Source: Owenia fusiformis
Taxonomy: Eukaryota; Annelida; Polychaeta; Sabellida; Oweniidae
Direction: 5' to 3'
DNA: 64,000 nucleotides
NCBI GenBank assembly: GCA_903813345.2
Contig: CAIIXF020000001.1
Location: 22,403,915 to 22,467,914 of the forward strand
Shown here piece by piece: positions 1 to 13,500 of this stretch. Under the pieces are notes generated by a model. It ran no database searches and was not told where the DNA came from. It saw only the letters and a list, made by a program, of their open reading frames with translations. How positions within the stretch are numbered: the first letter of the stretch is position 1; the number at the start of each line of letters is the position of its first letter. The translations under genes were made by a program, and so were the position numbers.

Positions 1-1154
1 ATATTACTAAAAAAATTGATTGTTATATAAAATGCCTACCAACCTGATAAATGTACCAGGTGACCATGCCAGTATTGGTTTTATTCTATTCCGTATTAAA
101 GTTAAGTTTATTGGCCTAACAAAACATGTCTTACCAAATACAAGGTAACATTTATGTATGCATTATTAAGTATGAAATTGACCTTGATATTAATTCATGA
201 TTATTGACTTTGACAATGCATGAGATTCAATGTTACTTAAGGTATGATAATGTACAAGTATAAAACAATGCCTTGAGGTATAATATACATGGAATGATAT
301 ATAGGCTAAGTGTATTTTATATTTTCTAGTTCACCGACATCATTTTCATTGATAGAATTCATGTGTAACGCAATTTTCACAAATATCAAAATCATATATA
401 TTAGTACAGCATACAATAATAAGGATATTTCCATTCTATGAATTATCATGATTTGATAGCTCATATAGCTCATTTTTTAGAGAATTGAGTAAGCCTGCTC
501 AAAAATATGAATATATCTCCCTCCATGACAATAAAATATTTGATGAAATTACTAAATCAATGTGGAAGAATCGTATGAATACAATAGTGGCAGCAGTTCG
601 TGTTACATTATAATAGTATATTTTAATCATAAGTGGTATAGGGAACAGCTGATCTTAATACTGATCAATTGCTTTTTTATTCCATCTGTGTTAAATATGG
701 AATTTCCTAGCTGTATTGATTTTAGATTATGTGGTGAATCAACATGAAGAATACACAACAAAACCCTGGATTCTGATAGAGATGTTTGGTCTGGAAAAGT
801 GTATCTTGTACTTTTATAGTGTCAAAAGATGTCTCTGGTGTTACATGAACCAATATATTTTTATCCTGAAATATATACGTTAACGAGTACATGTGTTATA
901 GTAAACTTACAAGGGACCACATTTGTCTATTTACATCAACACGTTTGTAAAATAACCACTGTTCTACAGCTGGATAACTCTAACTGCAGTTAGCGTCATT
1001 CAAGATGGTGGTCAAAATTCTTTCATTTTCACTAAACCTCTAATTTCAGCTAAACTAAGTTGAATCTGAATTCCAAATGTTTTGTCATGCAAACTAATGG
1101 AGTAATGATTGTAAACAGTCACAATAAAACGTTCAAACACTCGCGATATTGGAG
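1..1154. other. AT-rich sequence without recognised gene
   Basis: Both strands were read and no exon with convincing splice sites, RNA gene or transposon terminus was found. The short open frame at 562-747 has no protein-like composition. Confidence 0.4.
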
Positions 1155-1534
1155 AAAGGACGATTCTCGGTTTGGAGAACGAACTCAATCTAAATGAGCA
1201 TTATCCCTGCTTCGGACAAATTTGATTTTTTTAAATAATATAGATTTGAATGTCTTCTTTTAAATAGTCATAATTTAATTTGGGTAATATTTCTAGATTT
1301 TTCACAAAAAAATATTAGCATAGTGCACTGATGAACTTCTTTCCCTAAATCGAGACTTGTATTTTATTGAATCGGTCTAATTGAGCGTTATCCCTGCTTG
1401 TTATTTTACATCTTGTAGATTTAAATGTCCTCTTTTGAATATTCATAGTTTAATTATTGGGTAATATTTCTATATTTTTCATGAAAAAAATTATTAGCCC
1501 AGGAGACTGTTCTCCAAACCGAGAATCGTCCTTT
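1155..1534. mobile_element. 380-bp MITE with 26-bp terminal inverted repeats
   Basis: The ends are inverted copies: AAAGGACGATTCTCGGTTTG at 1155 and its reverse complement ending at 1534, with the match continuing through GAGAAC. The interior consists of two diverged direct copies of about 120 bp (from about 1196 and from about 1383), each starting GAGC(A/G)TTATCCCTGCTT. There is no coding capacity, so it is a non-autonomous DNA transposon of unassigned superfamily. The target-site duplication is not clear. Confidence 0.75.
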
Positions 1535-1784
1535 AAAGGAAACGACCTAATTAATTTATAATACAGGTACAGTTTATTATTTTTAGTGCTAATTTTAGTG
1601 TTAATCTTACCCTTTGCATTCATTCAACTTTGCTTCTTAAAATAAAGTTTCATAGATTATAACTTGACTCTGCGCTCAGGGGAAGTTAATCTTTAAAATA
1701 AACCTGATATTGAAGTAAAGGAGGTTATTCTGCAAAGCTCTCTACTTATGAGAAAACTCTTTAAATTCTTATGCAGACCTCTCG

Positions 1785-1945
1785 TATAAAAACCTTTTCT
1801 ATGAAAACCTCTCCTCTGAAAACATCTATGAAAACCTCTCCTATGAAAACCTCTCTTCTGAAAACCTCTTCTATGAAAACCTCTCTTGTACAGTATATCT
1901 CTTCTATGAAAACCTCTATTGTACAGTATCTCTTCTATAGAAATC
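1785..1945. repeat. 15-bp minisatellite
   Basis: About ten imperfect copies of a 15-bp unit close to CTATGAAAACCTCTC. Because 15 is a multiple of three, the array stays open in several frames and gives repetitive MKTS-type or RGFHR-type peptides. On the minus strand each unit carries TTTTCATAG, which resembles a 3' splice site. Confidence 0.8.
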
Positions 1946-2045
1946 GCTCCTATTAAAACATCTTCTTTCAAAATCTCCCTTCGGAAAATCTCCCTCGTGA
2001 AAACCTTTCTTATGAAGCCCCTTATAGTTATCATTAGCAGCTTAC

Positions 2046-2182
2046 CTATACTGTTGTATATACCAAAAGGAAGACTGCATACATACTGATGCTCTAAGCT
2101 GACTATCTGTACCTGCATACCAGATTGTGTATAAAGTATAAGGTAGCATGCATCAGTAATCAATGAATCCTTTGTTAGCCAG
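2046..2182 (-). CDS. possible isolated exon, unknown protein
   Basis: On the minus strand, an open stretch reading WLTKDSLITDACYLILYTQS and onward to LPFGIYNSIG ends at a good donor (ATAG|GTAAGC, exon edge at 2046). The composition is protein-like and the 15-bp minisatellite lies just inside the intron that would follow. No partner exon was found, and the upstream edge near 2182 is a guess. It could belong to a gene lying mostly left of the window, or be chance. Confidence 0.25.
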
Positions 2183-2199
2183 CTTCTCTCAATCATAGG

Positions 2200-4598
2200 G
2201 ATTTAAGCCTCTGTTTCTACCAATATGCAAGATTAATTAGTAATGCTCATATTGGAATTAATATTTCTTATTAACCTTTATTAACATCTGTCGTGCGAAT
2301 CACAGTTGATAAATGTAGTAGATGTAAGATGCTGGACCCTATTAGAGGTTAATTTGGATATTGAACATGATTATTGATGAAAATGCAATATTTAGTTTGT
2401 CTCTAAAGATTTATTTATAAAACTCTGCAGCTAATTTTTTGCTTTAACAATAATTTATTTTTGACAATATTGGAAGGAATAATGATCTTATAAATTTGAT
2501 CTCAATATTGGGAAACATTTATGAAGCATTGTTTCTGTGAATAATAAATGTAAAATTTAATGTTAAGAGATCAATGAGGTGTCGCTGACCTTATGTGTTT
2601 GTATACTTTTTAATAGGGAGTTTAAGCTAGCATATAAAATCGAATGCCAACCTGTACGTAAGACAAATCGTCCATTCAAATGCATCGCTTAAATATTTTC
2701 TGTTCACAGTAAGGTTGTGAAAAACATCCCAAGCTTAAGCTCCCTAATAACTGAATGTAACAGATGCATTGATATTTTTTCTCAACTTTCCAAGCATTCA
2801 TAATTACTACACGTGCATCAATATTGTCAGCATTCTCAAAATCAATACCCTAACCAATATGCAATACCCTAACCAATATGCATTGAATACTTGCATTACA
2901 TCGACTATTTAATGGTATGCTAGTATTATACAGGCCCGTAGACCCCCTCCCCCACCTGGCCAAAAATTCTTTCAAAATCATGCAGTTTTTCACTATTCTG
3001 AGCATTTCTTAGGTGATTTTGGCCATTTTTTGGAACAAAATCGTCAACAGCCTTATTCTGCTCATTAGACTCATTAGAAAGTCAGTTAAATTACAGTATT
3101 GTAGAGAGTATAGAATGTTTGAAGCAATCTTCAAATAGCATATAGCTCTGATTCTGCCCCTAAGATGCAGAAATGTCCAAATTCATAAGTATAGAGTCAT
3201 TTAGTTACTATGCTGTGTTAACTACTGTATAGTAGTTGTTAAAGTGAACTAAATCATGATGATGGTGAACTACCAGCAATGTAATGTGACTATGAAGATT
3301 CATATACATCTTCTGAAGTACTTGTATCAGTCATCACTATTTGTTAAACATTCAGACCCACCTATAATGTACTTATGTTAAACGGTCAAGTTTAAAAGCA
3401 TCTATAAATAGTAAGGTATTTGGCAATTTCATAGCTTAGGATCTTATGTTGATAAAAAGGTCATTCAAACAATTTTAATTTAACTTTGACATTTTTTCTA
3501 AAATAACCAATTTGAATTAGAAAAGTTAACTTTTATCTTAGTTATTTGCTTGAATTGAATTTGTGTTGATGAAGTTGATTATTTACAGCATTCAAAACAA
3601 ATAATAACAGCCATGAGATCCCACCCGACTTCAGACATTTTACAGCTAAAATACTAGAAAAGGAGAATTTCCATTCAGCAAACTCACCTCTATCTGTACC
3701 AGAATATATATATTGTTCAGTATACTATTAGTCATCTGTAATTCTGTTCAAGCACACATGTTTTAAGGTGACAAATAATGTCAAGTTCACCTTTACTCGA
3801 CAGTGAATAAACTATATGTTCGTCTCTGTATTTACTGTATTCCCTATTTGTAGGTGACTTGTATTGACACGACATGCATCTTAGTGTCCGTTTGTGTTTC
3901 ATTCAGTTCTTATCATTATGCTTTAAAAGATGGCAGACTTGTTCTGAAACCAGAATTCAGATTTCTATACATTAACCTCTTGACTACCTGGAGTGACGAG
4001 ATTTCTCGTCACCTCAGAGATGACCTTGAAACTGAGTAACAAGAAAATTTGTCACAAAAATTTTCACATAGAAATGCTCTGAACAGTTTTCATCCAATTT
4101 ACACAAAAATTGTTTTAAAATCTGTAGAAGTGATCTCTGCTGTCTAATTCTACTATATAGTGAAATGTCAAAAGGTGGCAAAATGAAAAATTCTCTGGTT
4201 TCAACCGATTTTAGAGCCTGGGATACATGAGGTTAAGTGAACTTCTTCTAAATTATGAACTGATGAAAAGGATGTTTAAGTTCAAACAAAATGAAAAATT
4301 AAGATTGGAAAGAAAATTGTTTCAAACCATCTTCAGAGACCTCTAGTGTTAAATTATGGAAGATCATTTTTTCATATTTCATTATCAATTTTATCATATT
4401 GGAACAATCTATGATAGAGTTTTACTAACCTTCTCCTTTACATAATTTGATTTAATAAACTATTTGAAAATTAACGTGCTATTAATACTTTGAATCAGCA
4501 TTTAACTTCTATTTACAAGATCTTTTCTCCTTGATGTAGTAGGCTCATATGTTGACGGTAAACCAAAATAGTTTGATTCAGTAACATCAGCAGGTGCC
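2200..4598. other. no recognised gene; probable 3' flank of the LDLa gene
   Basis: AT-rich sequence downstream of the minus-strand stop codon at 4599-4601. It should hold that gene's 3' untranslated region, but no convincing minus-strand AATAAA could be tied to it. A 19-bp direct duplication lies near 2845-2882. Around 2934, CAGGCCCGTAGACC resembles the end of a dispersed DNA transposon. Confidence 0.35.
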
Positions 4599-7500
4599 CT
4601 ATTCCAAATCTGGTATGAAATGGGTGCTGCTGCACAGCCTGTCCAAACTCTTTCCAGTATACATATTTGTAGTACTCTTGTAAGATCCAGTGTAGTATGC
4701 CAGGAAGGATTCCACCTTAAAGTGATACTCATCATTTTTGAACCAGACTGTTGAGTTCCTTGATGCAAGTGATAAGACCTTCTTATACTGTAGTTCACCT
4801 GTGACCCTCCTGAAACATTGGACAACTGGATTAGTATTGCATTAGTGTGTGTATGTTCTTCTGTACAGGATGGGGTAAAAAGTTACTTTGTATTTATTAA
4901 GTTATTCCAAGTCCTTATTTTTTTGCTCTGATTCAAAGATAGATTCTTTCTTAACCCTTATCCTCCCAAAGCGCGGTCAGCTACAACCCTATATAGATTC
5001 TCCACTCGTGAACAGAGATTCATGTTCGCGAACCACACACCTGATCGTGGTTCACGAGCACGGATCTCTGTGTGCGAGTGGAGAAATATTTTCAGGAGCG
5101 AGAAAATGGTGGTGTGCGATTAAAGATTTTATATGCGCGATGTGAGAATTGTGGTTTGAGTGCAAGGAACGTAGTTCGCGAGATAGATGATAGTCAAGTG
5201 GTGACATATTGTTATGGTCTCCAACTTTTTTGTGGATGGTGTTTGGTGGCTGATGTTCAGCATTTGGTGGTTAGTGTTCTAAATGGCAGGTGGTGACATT
5301 TTGCATGTTGATGCCTGGTGGAATATTAATTCACCCTTTCTTTATAATTTTCACAGCTTAGCAAATAATCATAGACCTCTCCATTCTCTTGACTAGTATG
5401 GGAGCAAAGGTCATTCCGTGTCCTTTTTAGAGGCGAGCTAAGCGACATATATTTTCATGAACTATACTTGATACTTACCAAGAAAAATGATTGTGGCAAT
5501 TCTGAATCTGCGACGGCGTTGCTATGGTAACCAAGTAAATATGCCACGCCCACTTTTAGGGGCTCTTTTCGGTGTATGGCCCCTATCTCTGTCATTTTTG
5601 TTCAGATTTAGATGAAATTCACACCAAATGGAAGCTAATGGATAATGCAATCAGGAAATATTAAGTTGGCAATTCTGGATCCGATATGGCGTTGCTATGG
5701 TAACAAAGTAAATATGCCACGCCCACTTTTCGGAGCTATTTTCAGTGTTTGGACCATAACTTAGTCATTATTGCTCAGATTAAGATGAAATTTGCACCAA
5801 ATGAAAGGTAATAGATAGAGCAATCGGACAGTGTTTAATATATGCAAATATGGTGATTTGCATATCAATTATGACGTCATAACTGTTTGTTCTTGCATAT
5901 TTTATTTTAATCATAATGTATAGATCTGGTAAATTATTGTCTTTAAAATGGTCCGTATAATGTTTTTAACTAGTCTTGTTTATTTCTTTTAGTTAAGTTT
6001 ATTAGTTTATTCCATTCACACATGTATGATCATAATAGTTGAATAAATATAATGGAAGTGTCCAATTTACACTGTTGCTTTGGTGACAGCATGCAACAAA
6101 ACCATCTGCTGTAAACAAGAATTCTTTAGGAAATGTTACATTTTGACCAGTTGACTGATATGTATTCTTTTTAAAATTTGATGACAGAAAATAATCTAAT
6201 AACCATAGTTATTAAATTTGGATTGTGTTATATTATGATGTCATAATGGCAATTTTTAATTAGGGGCGCAGCCAGCTTTCAGTCAGATGGGGGCCTGCGA
6301 TCGTGGCACAGGCAACAAAAATGTATTTGAATTTTACAAAAATTGATCCAACTTCCTTCAAAATTTAGCAAAAAGCTTCAAGTCGAAAACCTTCTTTTAT
6401 CTAATGGTTCTATTTTTATCGGATATGAGGGGGTAGGTGAACCCAGCGCACCCCCCTCCCCCCCCCTCTAAGCACTGCCTATGTTAATCCAACTTGATGT
6501 TGCTATGGTAACCAGGTGAATTAGACAATACATGAATAATGTAGATTGGCTGACTGACATACTTAGTACCTGTCATGGTATCATAGCTGATTTTTGTGAT
6601 TATTTTCTTGAAATAAGGTAAAATTGCTCAAAATGATTCCTCTGTAACAGACATTGGTACTAACTATCCCATTAATCGCCTAAAACACTTGACAAACAAT
6701 TTACAAAACACAAATTGTAATGCTAAATATCAGAAATTCCCGGGATTTAATTGACAATTTCGCAAAGATTAGTTTTCGCTTTTTTATCAAGCACGAAACT
6801 AAATTGCAGGCGAAAAATACCAGGAGTACAGTACCTGTTATGGTATCATAGCTGCTTTTTGTGATTATCTCTTGAAATAAGGTAAAATTGCTCAAAATGA
6901 TTCCAAATTGGAACCTTGTCCTTTGACATTCACCATAAAATGAGGTCAAAGCTGAAAACTATGATTGATTCCATTTCTTTACTAGTATGGAGTATGGAAG
7001 CCCCTGATTTAAGATATGCTTTTGGTTTTGAAATCTGACATCCAACCATTCGGTTCAAAATTGGTACAGTTATGTCTACATGACCTAAAAGATGAAATAG
7101 GCTAAAGTATTGACCTATACCATAAAATGATATTATTTTTTTATAGATTGACTAAGAACATATTTCGGAGTTCAAAACCATTAGCAGCTATTAATGCCAC
7201 GATGGGTATGCCAGTCAGTCAATATACATAATCCATGCATTGTCTGACTCTTTAGCTTCAATTTGGTGAATATTTCATACACACACTCAAGCTGTAATCA
7301 TGACAAAGATAGAAGCGAAACTTTGAAAAAGCCCTGAACAATGGGGATGGCATATTCACCTAGTTACCATAGTAACATCATATTGGATTAACATAGGCAT
7401 TGCCAGGGGGTGCGATGGGTGCGCCCCATAAACAAAAAAAATAGAACCATTAAATAGAAGAAGAGCTTTAAAATCATTTTGACCTGAAGCTTCTAGCTCA

Positions 7501-10500
7501 GTTTTGAAGGAAGGTGCATCAATTTTTGTAAAATTCAAAACAAATCTTAAAAACATTTTTGGGTTGCTTATGCCACAATCGCAATCCCCCTCTCCTGACT
7601 GAACGCTGGCTGCACCCCTGATTTATAATTGCCATTATGACATCATAACATAACACAATCCAAATTAAATAATTTTCTATAGTTATTAGATTATTTTCTG
7701 TCATCATATTTTAAAAAGAATACATGTGTCAGTCAGCTAGTCAACATGTAAAATTTCCCAAAGAATTCTTTTTACATCAGATAGTTTTGCTACGTGCTGT
7801 AACCATAGCAACAGCATAAATTGGACACTTTCATTACATTTTTGATTCATTCAGTTTTTATGACCATGCACGTATGAATGAAATAAAATTATAAACTTAA
7901 CTTAAAGAAACAACCTAATTAATTAGTTAAAAACATTGCTGACTATTTTAAAGACAATAATTTCACAGATTAATACATCATGATTAAGATAAAATATGCA
8001 AGAACAAACATTTATGACGTCATGATCAATATGCAAATCATCCTATTTGCATAGTTTACTTACTGTCTGATTGCTCTATCTATTACCTTTGATTTGGTGC
8101 GCATTTCATCTAAATCTGAGCAATAATGAAGAAGATAGGGGCCAAACACTGAAAAGAGCCCCTAAAAGTGGGTGGGGCATATCTACTTTGTTACCATGGC
8201 AACGCCATAGTTGATTTAGAATTGTTAATATATCCTGATTGCATTATCTATAACTTTCAATTTGGTCTGAATTTCATCAAAATCTGAGCAATAATGGTGG
8301 AGATGGGGGCCAAACACTGAAAAGAGCCCCTAAAAACGGGCGTGGCATATTTACTTGGTTACCATAGCAACGGCATCGCAGATTCAGAATTGCCCATAAT
8401 ATTTCTTGATCATACTTTATATGTGTAAAGAAATAGAATGTAAATCAATCATTGTTTTCAGCTTTGACCTACTTTTATGGTGAATGTCAAAGGACAAGAT
8501 ACCAATTTGGAATCATCTTGAGCAATTTTACTTTATTTCAAGAAAATAATCACGAAACCAGCTATGGTAGTCATACCATAACAGGTATATCAGTCTGTCA
8601 ATCTACATTCCCCATGCATCGTCTGATTCATTAGTTTCCATTTGATGAAAATTTCATATACACCAGAGATATCATCATGACAACTGATAGAATCAAGACT
8701 TTGGAAAAGACCTGAAAAGTGGGGATGGCATATTCACCTGAATACAACAGCTAACATAGGCATAGCCAGGTGGTGTGATTGGGGCAACCCCCCCCCCCCA
8801 TTTACCAATAAAAATAGAACCATTACAGCAGGAGAGCCAAGACGTCATTTCCATTGTTCTTTCGGCAGAAGAGCTTTAAAAATGCTTTTGACTTGAAGCT
8901 TTTAGCTCAATTTTGAAGGAATTTTTGTAAAATTCAAGTCAAATTAAACTTTTTTGAGTTGCTTATGCCGATATCGCACGCCCTCCCCCCTGATTGAAAG
9001 CTGGTTGCGCCCCTGATTAATAATTGCCATTATGGCATCATAATATAACACAATCCAAATTAGATAATTTTCTATCGTTATTAGGTTATTTTCTGCCAGC
9101 CATCAAATTTTAAAAGGAATACATGTCAGTCAAATAGTCAAAATGTAACATTTCCCAAAGAATTGTTTTCACAGCAGATAGTTTTGCAACATACTGTTAC
9201 CATAGCAACAGCTTGAATTGGATATTTTCATTACATTTTTTCAATTTTTATGACCATACATGTATGAATGAAATAAACTAATAAACTCATCGAAAAGAAA
9301 TGAACTAATTAACTACTTAAAAGCATTACTGACCATTTTAAAGACAATAATTTCCCAGATTTATACATCATGATTAAAATAAAATATGCAAGAACAAACG
9401 GTTATGACGTCATAATTAATATGCAAATCACCTTATTTGCATATTTTATAAACCGTTTGATTGCTCTTTCCATGACCTTTCATTTGGTACAAATGTCACC
9501 TAAATCTGAGCAATATTGACGAAGATAGGGACCAAACACTGAAAAGAGCCTCTAAAAGTGGGTGTGGGATATTTACTTTGTTACCATAGCAACGCCATAT
9601 CGGATTCAGAATTGCCAACTTAATATTTCCTGATTGCATTATTCATTATCTTCCATTTGGTGTGAATTTCATCTAAATCTGAGCAATAATGACAGAGATA
9701 CACAGAGATACACTGAAAAGAGCCCCTAAAAGTGGGCGTGGCATATTTACTTGGTTACCATAGCAACGCCGTCGCGGATTCAGAATTGCCAACATCATTT
9801 TTCTTGATCAGTATCACTTCTAGTTCATGAAAACATATGTCGCTTAGCTCGCCTCTAAAAAGGACACGGAACCTCTTATTTGGACTTTTGCTCCCACACT
9901 ATGACTATTAAAATAAAATGATATGTTTGTTGTTTACCATGACAATTTTAGGTCTCTTGATGTGGTTTATTTACAATATTGAACAGTCTATCTTTAGAGG
10001 ATTGATAATTATATGCTCTACTAGTTTATGAAACACTACCTCCTGTGTGAGTCCTTGAATGTATATTCAGCAAAACCATCTGACATGACAAATTGTGGTA
10101 GATAGTGACTCTGCTTAGTCATGGTGGAGAGGCCTGTCATAATCACAGGTGTAATAGCTGTAGGGAAGCATGTTTGTGACTTGGGAAGAATTGCTTTCAC
10201 CATTACTCCAACCTTCATTGGATTCACTGAATGAAAGATTTGTAAACATTTACATTTATTTATTAGGTCATCGATTTGATTTCTTTGACTCAGGCATAAT
10301 ATCCCTCCAGATCTTTGTTCAAGACTTCCCAGATCTTTCCTTAATTCTCCAAAATCTTTGATCAAAGATCTCTTGACTTGCCACATATGCAAACGAAGAT
10401 CTCTTAGCTTACCACATATGCAATCAAAGATCTCTCAACTCACCACATATACAATCAAAGATCTCTCAACTCACCATATTTACAATCAAAGATCTCCATC

Positions 10501-13500
10501 TCAACACATATGCAATCAAAGATCTCTCCACTCAACACATATGTAATCAAAGATCTCTTAACTCACCATATATACAATTAAAGATCTCTCAACTCAACAC
10601 ATATGCAATCAAAGATCTCTCAACTCACCATATATACAATTAAAGATCTTTCAACTCAACACATATGCAATCAAAGATCTCTCAATTCAACACATATGCA
10701 ATCAAAGATCTCTCAACTCAACACATATGCAATCAAAGATATCCCAACTCAACACATATGCAATCAAAGATCTCTCAGCTCACCACATATGCAATCAAAG
10801 ATCTCTCAACTCACCACATATGCAATCAAACATCTCTCAACTCACCATATATACAATCAAAGATCTCTCAATTCACCACATGTGCAATCAAAGATCTCTC
10901 AGCTCAACACATATGTGCTCAAAGATCTCTCAACTCACCACATATACTATCAAAGATCTCTCAGCTCAATACATAGTACTATGCAATCAAAGATCTCTCA
11001 ACTTACCATATATACAATTAAAGATCTCTCAACTCAACACATATGCAATCAAAGATCTCTCAACACATATGCAATCAAAGATCTCTCAACTCACCAAATA
11101 TGCAATCATAGATCTCTCAACTCACCATATACAGGGTGTCAAATAAGTCCCGTCCCCCCCCCTACAGCCAAAACAGGAAAAGATGGTACATAGTGTGATA
11201 TACCATTGGAAAGATCGTCCAAAGTTAAGTTGATTGGCATATATCTGACACTTGTCAATCAATGTCACAAATTGCTACATTGTTGCAATTAAGGTGCCCG
11301 TATATATAAAAAGGCGGCAATTCAGCAGATTTTTGAAAACCAGGCATCAGTAATGCCATTCAAGAAAAGTCTGTCAAGATGGCAACATATGTATCTGATA
11401 GTGAGATACAACAATTTGTAGATAGAGTAAGATGTGTTGCATACAGAGAGGCAGTGGACAGTGGTGCAGACTTTATTTGTAAGAAATGGATAGCGAAGAA
11501 GATTAAAAGATCTGACAAGTTTGTTCAAAGATGCTGGAAAAAGCCGTATGATGAACTTGTTACACAATCAAGATGTGGTGCTCCCGAAGTCCTTTCTCCT
11601 GCATCAAAGGAAGTTATATGGGATGGATCAGCTAAAAAGAGAAAGAGTTGTACTGAAGTGGCCAGAGATATCAAGATGAAGCGTGGCAAGGTGGTGTCAA
11701 GACAATTGGTGCACAATTATCGTGTTCGCGAAGGCCTTAAGGCATGGCACATTATTCCTAGACCATTGAAGAATGAATCCCAAAAAGCAGATCGCCTTTG
11801 GTTTATTAACTTTTTGAGAGATTGGGATGAGGATGACTTCCTCCATTTGGCTCCTTCTGATGAGTTTTTTTGTGTATACAATAAGAAAGCCAAACCATCA
11901 GAATGACCGTGTATGGGCTAAACGGCGTGATGATTGTAGTGATTTGCTAGTGCGAGAACAGTTGGCATGGCCCCAATGCATAGGGATTTTCCTCTTATTT
12001 ACGGCAAAGAAGATGATGTGGATTATTAAAGAGGATGGTCAGAAATGGACCGGGGATTACTTCCGTGATACAGTTTTAAGGGGGAGGGTAATACCCTTTC
12101 TAAGAAATCCTCAGAATGTGATTGAGCCATCCCAAGTGACTTTGTTACATGATAAGGCCCCTTGTATGAAGGCATTGGCTACACAAGATCTCCTCAAGCA
12201 GTCAAAAATTGACTTTTTTGGGAATGATGACTATCCTAGTAATAGTCCGGACTGTAATGCGTGCGAACATATGGGATCCATAGTTAAGGATAGAACAGAG
12301 GCACTTATGGATGAGGAACCCATAGAGAACAGAAATTCAAAGGATGCTTTATTAAAAAACTTGAAGAAAGTACTAAAAAGTCTTGAAAATGCACATGAAC
12401 TTTTTGACGTTTTGCTTAAGTCATATCCGTCTCGTTTTGACGCCATAAAAGCTGCTGGAGGGGGACATACCAACTATTAAAGAAATCATCAGAATAAAGG
12501 TAAATGTCATCTAAACTACTTGAGAGTTGGTGAGTTAATGTAACTTTGGATGATCTTTCCAATGGTATATCACACTATGTACCATCTTTTCCTGTTTTGG
12601 CTGTAGGGGGGGGGACGGGACTTATTTGACACCCTGTATACAATCAAAGATCTCTCAACTCACTACATATGCAATCAAAGATCTCTCAACTCACCACATA
12701 TGCAATCAAAGATCTCTCAACTCACCATATATACAATCAAAGATCTCTCAACTCACTACATATGCAATCAAAGATCTCTCAACTCACCACATGTGCGATC
12801 AAACTTACTCACCACATATGCAATCAAGGATCTCTCAACTCACCACTTATGCAATTAAAGATGTCTCAACTCAACACATATGCAATGGAAGATCTCTCAA
12901 CTCACCACATATTCAATCAAAGATCTCTCAACTCACCACATATACAATCAAAGATCTCTCAACTCACCACATATATGATCATCTTCATCTGAGCCATCTT
13001 GGCAGTCCACAATGCCATCGCAACCCTACAATCAAGAAAAGCATATCTATCATATGACATATATACTTCTGTCACTACTACCAGTATAGTAAATATTTTT
13101 CATGTTCTTAATGAGTTACATGGGTTAATGATTTCAAACGTAGTATTTCATACCAACATTGAATGTATGCATTCTCCTGAGTCCCTGCAGCGAAACTGTC
13201 ATTTCCTTGCACAATGGTCAGCTGAAGTCAGGAAGTGTAGATGCAAATGATCACTTCTCAGGTGTTAACTTCAAAAGTTATTCATACTGAGAGGTAAATT
13301 TTGTCACTGTATTCCAATAGGAGTTTTCTCTAGAATCAGTATTCTTCTCAAATTTGAAATTTTACTATCAAAATATTTATCTTGTAAGAGCTTTGAGTGA
13401 GATTATAGCAATGTATTTTAAGTTGTCCTTCAATATAACAAGGAATTCCAAAGCAGGAAGTACCCCAAATCCTTGCATATCCGTTCATATAATTTTCGCT

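Noticed and set aside
1693-2196. 167-codon minus-strand open frame as one protein
   Set aside because: Its second half is the 15-bp minisatellite. Only the first part before a GTAAGC donor looks coding.
4502-4825. 107-codon minus-strand frame starting MSNVSGGSQVNYS
   Set aside because: The real exon at 4809-4599 uses another frame, which fits the phase of the preceding exon and ends at TAG 4599-4601.
10359-12967. CRISPR-like array
   Set aside because: The units are contiguous with no unique spacers, and the context is a eukaryotic intron.
10358-13057. Several open frames of 60-196 codons with repeated MQSKISQL-type peptides
   Set aside because: They are the three frames of the 31-bp minisatellite; the unit length is not a multiple of three and keeps all frames open. 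No start context, splice sites or family resemblance.
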